51,115 bases of DNA, taken from NCBI GenBank assembly GCA_014804385.1, contig JAAUZW010000004.1:34449-85563 (forward strand). The letters run 5' to 3'. The translations under genes were made by a program, and so were the position numbers. The stretch comes from Lachnospiraceae bacterium. Lineage in GTDB: Bacteria > Bacillota > Clostridia > Lachnospirales > Lachnospiraceae. The notes under the pieces are model-generated. The model ran no database searches. It was given only the letters and a program-made list of their open reading frames with translations, and had not been told where the DNA came from. Positions 7,191-14,917 of the stretch are shown one piece after another; position 1 is the stretch's first letter, and the number at the start of each line of letters is the position of its first letter.

Positions 7191-10100
7191 TCAGGCTTGC
7201 AACAAGTTCAAAACCAGATTGGCCTGCTGATTCGCCTGCGCAAGAATCGTCTGCGAAGACTGCATTAAAAACCTATTCATCGCATACTCCATTGATTCGG
7301 AAGCGATATCGGTATCGCGGATAGCAGATTCACTCGCCTGCGTATTTTCGATAACATTATTGTTACTATTGATGGTGTGTTCCAGTCTGTTCTGTATGGA
7401 ACCATAAGTGCTTCTCCGGGAACTTACCATAGTAATCGCCTCTTTAATACGACTAACCGCTTTTTCCGCATATTTTGGCCTGCTGATTGTAATGGAGTTG
7501 ATCGCAAGTGAGCAGGAATTGACGCGTGTACGGGGAATCTCAAACAGATCCTTTGTTTCCGCGCCGACCAGAAGGTAAATCGGTTCGCGGAAATTCCTGC
7601 CGCCTTCTTCCAAAAAGAGCGTGCTTCTTGCACTTCCACCGATATCAGTGATTGTATGAGCGCCCAAAGCTTTATGGGCAATTTTCAAGCTTCCATTCTC
7701 AATTGACGCAACCAAAGGCGCCGTATTGCCGTTGTCGTCCCCGTTTTCAAATTTATCATTCAGGAAATCGGCAAGCTCTTTTGCCGAATAATGCTTATTC
7801 GTCTCAAAAGTGTATTGATAAGGAGTATCGTCCGCGGTAAACGTGAGGACATTCTGTCCCTGCTTAAAAATAATACCTTTTGACACGTCTTTGCTTCCTG
7901 TGATATAAGTCGCCGTGGGATTGATCGTTGTCTTATAGAAAAGGAAGCCTGCCGCACTGCCGCGTACACCGTCCACCACATAGGTACCCGCCAAAGGTTC
8001 TTTTCCGTCCTTTTTTATTACTTTGATTTGAAGCGCCTTATCGTCAATGGCGCCAACAACATCTGTTTTCTCTCCACCGACAGAGACCATTATATCAACG
8101 TCTTCGATGTTTTCTTCCTTGAACTTTTCCTGTATTTTTTCCTGCAGGAGCGCGGCAATTTCATCGCCGGTATAAGTACCCTCGGGAATGGTTATCTTTA
8201 TAGTTGTTTCCTTATTCTCAACGTTGCCTGTATCCCCGTTTAGCTCTGGGTGAGTAAAATCAAAAATAAACTCGTCATTAGCGCCTTTTACGATCTCAAC
8301 AGGTTCCTCAGTCAGATCCTTACGGCCGATAATATAGGCCGGCCGAAAGTTCCCGTAGCTGCCTTGTGTTTTCGTCGCGTCTCCTGACCGCTCAGTAAAG
8401 AGTACATCGTTATAAAAACTGCCACTTAAAGAGATTTGTTGGGAAGCTGCAAACTCAAACCTTCCCTCCTCAAACCTGGATATCATATCGACGGTGACTT
8501 TACCTTTCAAATCGCTGTTACTGTCAATGGCCGTCTGTATCGCCTTTTGCAGCTCCTCCCTGCTGCTATACTCTTTTTCGGCAATTTTGACCGTGCCAGA
8601 GACCGCGTTATCGCCGCTGCCCAATGTCACGGTCAGCTCACTGTTACTGCTGGTCACCTTTGCCTTGTCGGAAACAGCGGTGCGAGTATCCACGATATAC
8701 TTACTTGCCTCCGTGATACTAGGATTATCAACCCTAGGTTCCGATTTGGCAATAGCATTCCAGGCAGAACCGTAGTAAAATCTAATATAGTACTCACCAG
8801 CCTCATTATCTGTCTTAGGCATGGCAGTCAGTTTAAACACATCATTCGACCCATCATTCTCATAAGAACATGTAATGCTGCTATAATATTCACCGTATAA
8901 CGATTTCAGTTGTTTATCGATCTGCGCAGCAATATCCGCCATACTGTAAGTCCCTGGGGACAGCGTAATGCTTTTTTGGCCGCCGGCCCAAGAAGGGGAT
9001 AAAAAAGTGATTGTATTCTTGCCACTCTCAATCTTTATCGAATCATTCCGATTGGCAGCGGGAATTGACGCAGTTGCAGTTGACTCTGTTGGCACTATTA
9101 ACGTGGTTCCTTCTGGTGTTGGCACCTTTCCAGGGCTATAGCTCTCGGTGTGAGTGTACGTATATGTTGTAGTGCCTTCAAATAGTTTTTTATAGGTATC
9201 GTTTTTCTGGGCGTCATCAAAACTGATTTTCTGGATGTCATCAGTCAGCCCACTAATGGTAATTCTGGAACTAGTGTCTAACCCAAACTTAATCTTACCC
9301 GCTAAATCAGAATTGCTATCTACGTATTCTTGCAGCTTGGTTAAAGTTTCACTGCTGCTTTTATCTCCGCCGAGACCGCTTATGGTATAGTTCTTATCGT
9401 TTACTTTGAAAGTCAAAGTATCGTCAGGCAGCGTAATTGTACCCGTTAACTTGGCCTTCCCCTGAACCTGCGCCATGTGTCCATTCTCTTTATACGGTAA
9501 ATAATTTGTTTCACAGAATATGGCGTTATAAGCTTTGCCATAATCCCCCGTCGTATCAAATTCTAAAGAGCTGTCTTTGCCTGTCAGCGTGGTGGATAAT
9601 ATCAAGTATTGCATACTATACGAAGTATATCCTGTGGACGAAGACGGCAAAGTCATGGACGTACTGCCAACTGTGGCTACTACTCCTTTGTCTTTAAGTT
9701 GCTTATTGATTTCGTCACGGATATCACTTATGGTATATCCACCGGCTTTCTCCTCAAAAGTAACTTCCGTATAATCATCTGCGCCGTTTATTTTAAAACG
9801 CAGGACATTATTATTATTGGCGCTGGATAAATGGATCTTATCAGTAGCCGAAGCATTATAGTAAGCCTTACCTGTGATAGAAGTAGGAATGGAATAAGAG
9901 GATCCGTATTGCATGTTATCATAAAAAACAGAAGAATACTTGATCGACGCACCTTGATCCAACTTAAACATATTCCCTTTCAGCCCGATAATACTCACCG
10001 AATTTCCACCCGTGATCTGGACGCAGGAATCTTCATACTCTTTTGCAACAATACCTGCTAACTCAGGGTAATTAGTCCGCAATTGATTATTTATTTCCTT

Positions 10101-11030
10101 GATTATATCAGAACGAGTGTATTTCCCCTCCGGGATTGTTATATCAATATAATTGGAACCTTTCTGGCTTTCCACATAAAATCCAAGCCGGTCGTTTTCG
10201 TTCTCTTTTATGGTCAACGGAAATCCCGCACTAAATACAGTGGTGCCCAGCAGACTGGCGGAAGAACTGCCATCATAACGGTCAAAAAGAAGATAGGAAA
10301 GAGACCCGTCCACCGAAGCTATTTCCGTAGGCATCCCGTCAGCGCTTTCAAAATTCAATTTACAAATACCCGTCTCCGTAAATTCAAATACGAACCCGGG
10401 GTTAGGCGGCTTCATCCTTTCCAACGCGCTGTCAATCTCATCAATTAATTCCCGCGTGGTATAAGTGCCGGCAGGAACCGTAAGCGTATAATCTTTCGGC
10501 TCATAAGAATCGGGGAGATGGATATTCAGCTCATTTTCCCAGGGCGTAATGGTATGGAGCTGTTCCTCATTCCACTTTCTGTTTCCGCAGATTTGATAAT
10601 AGGAGCTTTCATGCTCTTCAAATACGGGCTGCTCATTAAACTCTGTTTCTCTATTGATACGGTCTATTTCTGTACGAAGCTGGTTAAATTCGGCATTCAA
10701 GGCGGCACGGTCAGCCTCTGTACAGGTTCCGTTCAGAGATTTGAGGGCCAATTCATTCATACGCTGCAGCATACTATGTACTTCATCCATCGCCCCGTCA
10801 GCAACCTGTACGAAAGAGATACCTTCCTGTGCATTGACCGTCCCCTGTATAAGACCGCGAATCTGCCGCCGCATTTTTTCAGAAATCCCAAGTCCTGCCG
10901 CATCGTCTGCAGCCCTGTTAATCCGATATCCGGAAGACAACTTTTCAGTTGACCGCTTATTCGCCTTGGAATTTATTTTTAAAAAATGATCGGCGTTCAT
11001 AGCGAGCATATTATTGTGAATGGATAACAT
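7191..11030 (-). CDS. Giant flagellin with modular hypervariable region
   Basis: 1279 aa; most flagellins are 270-550 aa. Residues 1-135 are the conserved N-terminal D0/D1 region (KLSSGYRINRAADDAAGLGI; LQRMNELALKSLNG, the TLR5-contact helix of ordinary flagellins). Residues about 1165-1279 are the matching C-terminal D1/D0 region, ending QANQQANLVLNLLQA. The ~1030 residues between hold about eight divergent copies of one unit, seen as IPEGTYTGDEIAALLQEKI-like stretches near 185, 298, 428, 545, 690, 815, 948 and 1078, each followed by a strand pair and a linker. No HExxH protease motif (flagellinolysin) is present. Seven cysteines (103, 148, 223, 336, 506, 721, 1173) are unusual for a filament protein. 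GAGGA lies seven bases before the ATG and a sigma-28 promoter lies at 11087-11114. No other flagellar gene is adjacent. Confidence 0.93.
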   Translation of the reverse strand: MLSIHNNMLAMNADHFLKINSKANKRSTEKLSSGYRINRAADDAAGLGISEKMRRQIRGLIQGTVNAQEGISFVQVADGAMDEVHSMLQRMNELALKSLNGTCTEADRAALNAEFNQLRTEIDRINRETEFNEQPVFEEHESSYYQICGNRKWNEEQLHTITPWENELNIHLPDSYEPKDYTLTVPAGTYTTRELIDEIDSALERMKPPNPGFVFEFTETGICKLNFESADGMPTEIASVDGSLSYLLFDRYDGSSSASLLGTTVFSAGFPLTIKENENDRLGFYVESQKGSNYIDITIPEGKYTRSDIIKEINNQLRTNYPELAGIVAKEYEDSCVQITGGNSVSIIGLKGNMFKLDQGASIKYSSVFYDNMQYGSSYSIPTSITGKAYYNASATDKIHLSSANNNNVLRFKINGADDYTEVTFEEKAGGYTISDIRDEINKQLKDKGVVATVGSTSMTLPSSSTGYTSYSMQYLILSTTLTGKDSSLEFDTTGDYGKAYNAIFCETNYLPYKENGHMAQVQGKAKLTGTITLPDDTLTFKVNDKNYTISGLGGDKSSSETLTKLQEYVDSNSDLAGKIKFGLDTSSRITISGLTDDIQKISFDDAQKNDTYKKLFEGTTTYTYTHTESYSPGKVPTPEGTTLIVPTESTATASIPAANRNDSIKIESGKNTITFLSPSWAGGQKSITLSPGTYSMADIAAQIDKQLKSLYGEYYSSITCSYENDGSNDVFKLTAMPKTDNEAGEYYIRFYYGSAWNAIAKSEPRVDNPSITEASKYIVDTRTAVSDKAKVTSSNSELTVTLGSGDNAVSGTVKIAEKEYSSREELQKAIQTAIDSNSDLKGKVTVDMISRFEEGRFEFAASQQISLSGSFYNDVLFTERSGDATKTQGSYGNFRPAYIIGRKDLTEEPVEIVKGANDEFIFDFTHPELNGDTGNVENKETTIKITIPEGTYTGDEIAALLQEKIQEKFKEENIEDVDIMVSVGGEKTDVVGAIDDKALQIKVIKKDGKEPLAGTYVVDGVRGSAAGFLFYKTTINPTATYITGSKDVSKGIIFKQGQNVLTFTADDTPYQYTFETNKHYSAKELADFLNDKFENGDDNGNTAPLVASIENGSLKIAHKALGAHTITDIGGSARSTLFLEEGGRNFREPIYLLVGAETKDLFEIPRTRVNSCSLAINSITISRPKYAEKAVSRIKEAITMVSSRRSTYGSIQNRLEHTINSNNNVIENTQASESAIRDTDIASESMEYAMNRFLMQSSQTILAQANQQANLVLNLLQA

Positions 11031-11086
11031 ATATTTGTCCTCTTCGACTTCTTTATATAAGGATGAAAAACGCTCTTACGCATATT

Positions 11087-11114
11087 TTATCGGCAGTTAT
11101 GGTCAATCACCTTA
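11087..11114 (-). promoter_or_regulatory. Sigma-28 (FliA/SigD) promoter of the flagellin gene
   Basis: On the minus strand TAAG (11111-11114) is followed after 16 bases by a perfect GCCGATAA (11087-11094), matching the TAAA-N15-GCCGATAA flagellar late-gene consensus. Transcription would begin about 50 bases before the flagellin ATG. This ties the giant flagellin to the flagellar regulatory cascade. Confidence 0.85.
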
Positions 11115-11208
11115 CGATTGTTTCCCATATATCAATAATTTATCACGGTTTGTAATCGCATTCAAGTTTTTGTTTGCCAGGGTTATCGGTAAAAGTCAAC
11201 CGTTCCCC

Positions 11209-11237
11209 TTGTTTTTTCCCTTATCAGAGTTCATAAT
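11209..11237 (+). promoter_or_regulatory. Sigma-A-type promoter of the XRE-lipoprotein cassette
   Basis: TTGTTT (11209-11214), 17 bases, CATAAT (11232-11237). It is the best match in the 340-base gap 11031-11370, which otherwise holds only the flagellin promoter and leader; no gene or strong repeat is visible in the rest of the gap. Confidence 0.45.
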
Positions 11238-11370
11238 TACTCATAAGCAAGTGTAACGCTGTTTGAAGCCGGACACGATGTGTCTACATGAAAAAAACAC
11301 GCATTTCTCGCTTTGTGTCGTGTCATTTTCATCCGTACAACGGTATTCTGACATCGAAAGGAGGCCAGAC

Positions 11371-11889
11371 ATGGACCAGAGAAAAACAGGAAACTTTTTA
11401 AAAGACCTGCGAAAAAAGAAAGGTCTGACACAGGAACAGTTAGCGGAAGAGTTCAATGTATCTTCCCGGACTGTTTCCAGATGGGAAACCGGAAACAACA
11501 TGCCGGATCTGAGCATCTTAATTGAAATTGCAGATTTCTATGATGTGGATATCCGGGAAATTATTGATGGAGAAAGGAAAAGCGAGAATATGGACAACGA
11601 AACAAAGAATACTTTAAAAAAAGTGGCGGAATACAGTGATGCAGAAAAGAAAATACTGAAAAAACGCTTAATCAGCATGACATTGGGAACCATGATACTC
11701 CTTCTGTTTGCACTTGCGCTGGAGGCAACAAGCGGATTCGGCTTTATTCCGGAAAGGCCCTGCCAGAATATGAGCGATTTTGCCACCGGTCTGGCTTTTG
11801 GAGTATTGCTGATGAATATGCTGTATCTGAACGGTTCTCTGGAAAAGATACGGGCATGGAAGCTGGGTAAGCTCAACGCATCGAAATAA
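11371..11889 (+). CDS. XRE-family regulator with C-terminal membrane helices
   Basis: 172 aa from the ATG at 11371, preceded by AAAGGAGG. Residues about 8-62 are a Cro/C1-type helix-turn-helix (LTQEQLAEEFNVSSRTVSRW; NMPDLSILIEIADFYDVDI). Residues about 108-126 and 140-156 are hydrophobic and look like two membrane segments. This HTH-plus-membrane layout is common in Clostridia, where such proteins control small neighbouring membrane operons; here the downstream genes are a lipoprotein and a small membrane protein. The ligand is unknown. Confidence 0.82.
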   Translation: MDQRKTGNFLKDLRKKKGLTQEQLAEEFNVSSRTVSRWETGNNMPDLSILIEIADFYDVDIREIIDGERKSENMDNETKNTLKKVAEYSDAEKKILKKRLISMTLGTMILLLFALALEATSGFGFIPERPCQNMSDFATGLAFGVLLMNMLYLNGSLEKIRAWKLGKLNASK

Positions 11890-11926
11890 GACTTGGCACA
11901 AACGATATTGGGAAGGAACTAATGTA

Positions 11927-13393
11927 ATGAAAAAACTCCCCATCCTAAAAACAATCACGATTCTTATCATCTGCCTGTTATGGCTGACAGCATGCGATTC
12001 CTCAACAAATATTACCGCAGAGACTACCGTATTGCCGGAAGATGCGCCTGTAGAACAGAAATCTGTTCTACAGACATCTCCTGAACAGAAAACAGAAGAT
12101 TCTGAGATCCGCATCTATTTTCCATTTACCGGATCCATGGTAGAATACTCCCTCTCTCTTGTGCCGTCAAAGAAAGCCCCCGGACAATATGATCTGAGAT
12201 TATGCGATGCGTCTGACCGGATCGTGCAGCAGTTTCCTTGCGGCACATTGTCAGAACCGCTGGATTGTTTCTATGATGACTTGATTCGCGATTCTTATAA
12301 AGACCTGGAAATTTTCTCGGAGGGAAGCCAAACCGGGATTCTTGTGGTCTGGGATTGGAAGTCCGATCAATTTTGCGAGGATGTCATCGAGATTCCCCGC
12401 TACGATAAAGTGGTTGGGAATCACTTTATGACTTCCAGTGAAGACGCTCTGTCCAACCGACAGGAGAATCGTATTTATGAGGTATATGAAGGTGCGAAAA
12501 GTCCGGAGGAAATCCGTAGATGGACTTTACAGAAAGACACCGGTATACTTACCATATGGGATTGCATGGAAGAACAGAATATATTTGAAGGGAAAGTGGA
12601 GCTGGATGAAGAGAATAATGTGATAAATCGGGAATATTATGATCATCTTTTCTGGGGCGATACTTATTCGATCGGCAATGATCCGAAAACGCCAAAGATT
12701 TCTGTATGGGTCGCGTCCGAGACCAGTCACATGGAAGAGTATCCTGACCGTGAAACATTCCTTGCAAACTTTGGCTTTGCAGACAAATCTCCCATATATC
12801 AATATTTCAATGTCCAAAGTGATCTGGAGTTAGAGCTGTATCTGGATGAGGAGACCGGATGGGTCTGTGGCCTTCATCATTGGTATGGCTATACAAAAAA
12901 CCGAGAAAAGATTGATTCCCCTGATGGGTTTGCCCTTTGTTCTATAAGGGACATTGACTGGAAAGAAGCCGATCCTTTTGACCTGAAATCCGTGCAGGGA
13001 ATAACCGGCGAAAATCAAGTCACCGCCTATGAAGAAAATCTGGAGTATACAAAGGATAATAAACCGGATTATTTCGAGTCCAAAGGTGTCATTACCTGGC
13101 TGAAAGACGGTCATGACGGGGAAGACAAAGACAGCATTTTACGCATCAATTTTACCTATCGGGATGATGGGACCTTATTTTACCGCAGTTATAACCACAA
13201 TCCTTATATGTTTGGTACAGGCTGCATGAGTATGTACAGCTATTATGACGAAGCAGAAAGAATGGTTTATGAGTATGACTATATTACTCATGGCGCTCTT
13301 GATTTTTATTATATTTATGAGGGTGCAGGCAGAACGCCAAAATACTGCCTGCGATTAGATAATATGTACCCTGATATGATGCGATATCGGTAG
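11927..13393 (+). CDS. Large lipoprotein of unknown function
   Basis: 488 aa, AAGGA before the ATG. Residues 1-23 are a lipoprotein signal peptide ending in a lipobox (LTAC). The mature part is acidic and rich in aromatic residues and I recognise no domain. It contains several strand-like repeats with D/E-W-x-S/D patterns. It starts 37 bases after the XRE gene and its stop codon overlaps the ribosome-binding site of the next gene (TAGGAG), so the three probably form one transcript. It should be anchored on the outer face of the cytoplasmic membrane. The region reads as less GC-rich than the housekeeping genes, consistent with an accessory cassette. Confidence 0.7.
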   Translation: MKKLPILKTITILIICLLWLTACDSSTNITAETTVLPEDAPVEQKSVLQTSPEQKTEDSEIRIYFPFTGSMVEYSLSLVPSKKAPGQYDLRLCDASDRIVQQFPCGTLSEPLDCFYDDLIRDSYKDLEIFSEGSQTGILVVWDWKSDQFCEDVIEIPRYDKVVGNHFMTSSEDALSNRQENRIYEVYEGAKSPEEIRRWTLQKDTGILTIWDCMEEQNIFEGKVELDEENNVINREYYDHLFWGDTYSIGNDPKTPKISVWVASETSHMEEYPDRETFLANFGFADKSPIYQYFNVQSDLELELYLDEETGWVCGLHHWYGYTKNREKIDSPDGFALCSIRDIDWKEADPFDLKSVQGITGENQVTAYEENLEYTKDNKPDYFESKGVITWLKDGHDGEDKDSILRINFTYRDDGTLFYRSYNHNPYMFGTGCMSMYSYYDEAERMVYEYDYITHGALDFYYIYEGAGRTPKYCLRLDNMYPDMMRYR

Positions 13394-13404
13394 GAGTTAC
13401 TGTC

Positions 13405-13695
13405 ATGAAAAAAACTTTTGAAGAATCTGCTTTTGTATTTAGTGTTGTTGCGAGCTGCCTTCCCTTTCTCTCTGTAATACTATCCCTTTTTGACCCTGCC
13501 GAGCCATTCAGTCTTCTGATATTCTGGATCTCGCTCATGGAGGGCGCGCTTTTGGGCAGTGTTCTGGGCATTATAGCACTGATCTGTAACCGAAAGAAAA
13601 AAAGTATAAAGATAGTTATCCTGTCATTATTCCCTGTTATTGTCTTTTTTCTGGCTATGATCACAGATGTCATTTATTCGCACAATATGCCTTAG
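13405..13695 (+). CDS. Small membrane protein
   Basis: 96 aa, three hydrophobic stretches (about 9-29, 36-60, 70-88) separated by a basic loop CNRKKKSIK. TAGGAG, which contains the stop codon of the lipoprotein gene, provides its ribosome-binding site, so translation is likely coupled. No family recognised. It converges on lacI with five bases between them. Confidence 0.65.
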   Translation: MKKTFEESAFVFSVVASCLPFLSVILSLFDPAEPFSLLIFWISLMEGALLGSVLGIIALICNRKKKSIKIVILSLFPVIVFFLAMITDVIYSHNMP

Positions 13696-13700
13696 TCATC

Positions 13701-14684
13701 CTACATTCTGAGCTGATACCCCAAAAGCATCCTCTGTTCCACGCTCTCCCCTGCAAGCATCCGCAATAGAAGCTCACAGGCTTTTCTGCCCAGCTCCTCC
13801 ACATCGAACCAGATCGAGGATACCTGGGGCATATGTTCCGCCAGAAATTCGCTGTCATAAAAAGACGCCACCTGCATCTGTCCCGGCACATCTACGCCTC
13901 TCCTCTGCAAAGCGTTCAGCACGCGGCTGCAGAGAAAATCGTCCATGGTCACGATACAGTCTGTGTCCTCCGAAAGCAGCTCTTCCACGATTCCATCTAC
14001 CATGTCCGCGTGAGTCACATTCAAAATAATCCGACGTTCTACTGACTTATTTGGTCGATTTTCAAAAGCATCCTGAAAACCAAGCAGACGATTCTTGGTG
14101 ACCATATAATTCTCATCGTCCCCAATCAGCGCGATCCGCCTTATTCCCCGCTCTAAAAGCTTTCCCGTCAAAGTTCTGCAAGCGGTTCTGTGGTCGTTGT
14201 CGATCTGCACCGCCGCGCTGTCCTCGGTGCTGCCAATAGCCACAAAAGGCACTTCGTTCTCCTGCAGATACTGCATCGGTCTGTCATCTATCAGGGTTCT
14301 TGTGAGAATCGCGCCGTCGATCTTATGATTGGTCACCGCACGTTTCAATTGACCAATTTGGTCATTCGCCACCATAGTAATAAGCACATCATAGTCTTTC
14401 TCGGAAGCTGCCTTGCTGATGCCGAGCATACATTTCTGAAAGAAAGGCAGATCTACAAGATGATAGTCCCCCGGCAGTACCAGCCCCAGATTATAGGTCT
14501 TATTCTGCGCCAGCCCTTTCGCCACCACATTGGGTCTGTAGTTATGGGCCTCTATATATTCAAGCACCTTTCCTCTGGTCTCCTCTCCGATCCTGCCTTT
14601 ACCGGAAATGGCCCGGGAAACGGTGGTCTTGGAAACGCCAAGAGCCTGTGCAATATCTCCTATTGTCAGATTATTTTCCTTCAT
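13701..14684 (-). CDS. LacI-family transcriptional regulator
   Basis: 327 aa. Residues 5-27 are the LacI helix-turn-helix (LTIGDIAQALGVSKTTVSRA), followed by a hinge helix region ending NVVAKGLAQ. Residues about 65-327 form the periplasmic-binding-protein-like effector domain (VEELGRKACELLLRMLAGES at the end is typical). It is divergent from the GH42 gene and their promoters overlap, so it very probably represses that gene and itself in the absence of a galactoside. The exact effector is not readable from sequence. Confidence 0.9.
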   Translation of the reverse strand: MKENNLTIGDIAQALGVSKTTVSRAISGKGRIGEETRGKVLEYIEAHNYRPNVVAKGLAQNKTYNLGLVLPGDYHLVDLPFFQKCMLGISKAASEKDYDVLITMVANDQIGQLKRAVTNHKIDGAILTRTLIDDRPMQYLQENEVPFVAIGSTEDSAAVQIDNDHRTACRTLTGKLLERGIRRIALIGDDENYMVTKNRLLGFQDAFENRPNKSVERRIILNVTHADMVDGIVEELLSEDTDCIVTMDDFLCSRVLNALQRRGVDVPGQMQVASFYDSEFLAEHMPQVSSIWFDVEELGRKACELLLRMLAGESVEQRMLLGYQLRM

Positions 14685-14706
14685 CTCACCTGTCCCCCCT
14701 TTCCAC

Positions 14707-14798
14707 GTCGCAGGATCGGCATCCTGCGACCAAAGAATTGCTTTGCAATTCTTTCTTAAATGTTACACTATATTGGCATCTGTGATTGTGATATAATA
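14707..14798 (+). repeat. Structured repeat family A, inverted copy between lacI and GH42
   Basis: Its reverse complement matches 4766-4856 almost base for base: TATTATATCA, CAGATGCCAATAT, AAAGAATTGC hairpin, GTCGCAGGAT hairpin. On the plus strand the order is GTCGCAGGAT-CGGC-ATCCTGCGAC (14707-14730), then AAAGAATTGC-TTT-GCAATTCTTT (14732-14754), and it ends in TGATATAATA (14789-14798), an extended -10 pointing at the GH42 gene. A further perfect hairpin GCATAG-A-CTATGC (14802-14814) takes the place of the hairpin that flanks the element at 4742-4765. Confidence 0.88.
14789..14797 (+). promoter_or_regulatory. Extended -10 of the GH42 gene, inside repeat family A
   Basis: TGATATAAT is a consensus extended -10. 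TTGGCA lies 13 bases upstream of TATAAT, too close for a normal -35. Transcription would start near 14804 and give a leader of about 115 bases that contains the hairpin at 14884-14903. Confidence 0.55.
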
Positions 14799-14818
14799 GA
14801 CGCATAGACTATGCGCAA
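14790..14818 (-). promoter_or_regulatory. lacI promoter
   Basis: On the minus strand TTGCGC (14813-14818), 17 bases, TATATC (14790-14795). It overlaps the divergent -10 of the GH42 gene, so one bound repressor could control both. Confidence 0.5.
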
Positions 14819-14825
14819 TCGGTTG
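14816..14825. promoter_or_regulatory. Candidate LacI-type operator
   Basis: CAATCGGTTG is a near-palindrome with a central CG, the form bound by LacI-family proteins (one mismatched pair). It overlaps the lacI -35 box and lies just downstream of the predicted GH42 start. The short length makes this tentative. Confidence 0.35.
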
Positions 14826-14883
14826 TTCTGTCTCTTTCAGCGTACCAGATAAGACTTCCCTGCGCAACCATTACTTTAAAAAA

Positions 14884-14903
14884 TCGAGTGCCCGCGCACT
14901 CGA
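14884..14903 (+). other. Leader hairpin before the GH42 ribosome-binding site
   Basis: TCGAGTGC-CCGC-GCACTCGA is a perfect 8-bp stem ending three bases before AGGAGG. It could affect translation initiation or mRNA stability; no function is shown by sequence alone. Confidence 0.6.
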
Positions 14904-14917
14904 AACAGGAGGAAATC

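Noticed and set aside
7191-11030. Flagellinolysin (protease domain) in the flagellin insert
   Set aside because: No HExxH zinc motif is present in the insert.
14802-14814. GCATAG-A-CTATGC as the LacI operator
   Set aside because: It occupies the place of the hairpin that borders repeat family A at the other locus, and it lacks the central CG of LacI-type sites; CAATCGGTTG is the better candidate.
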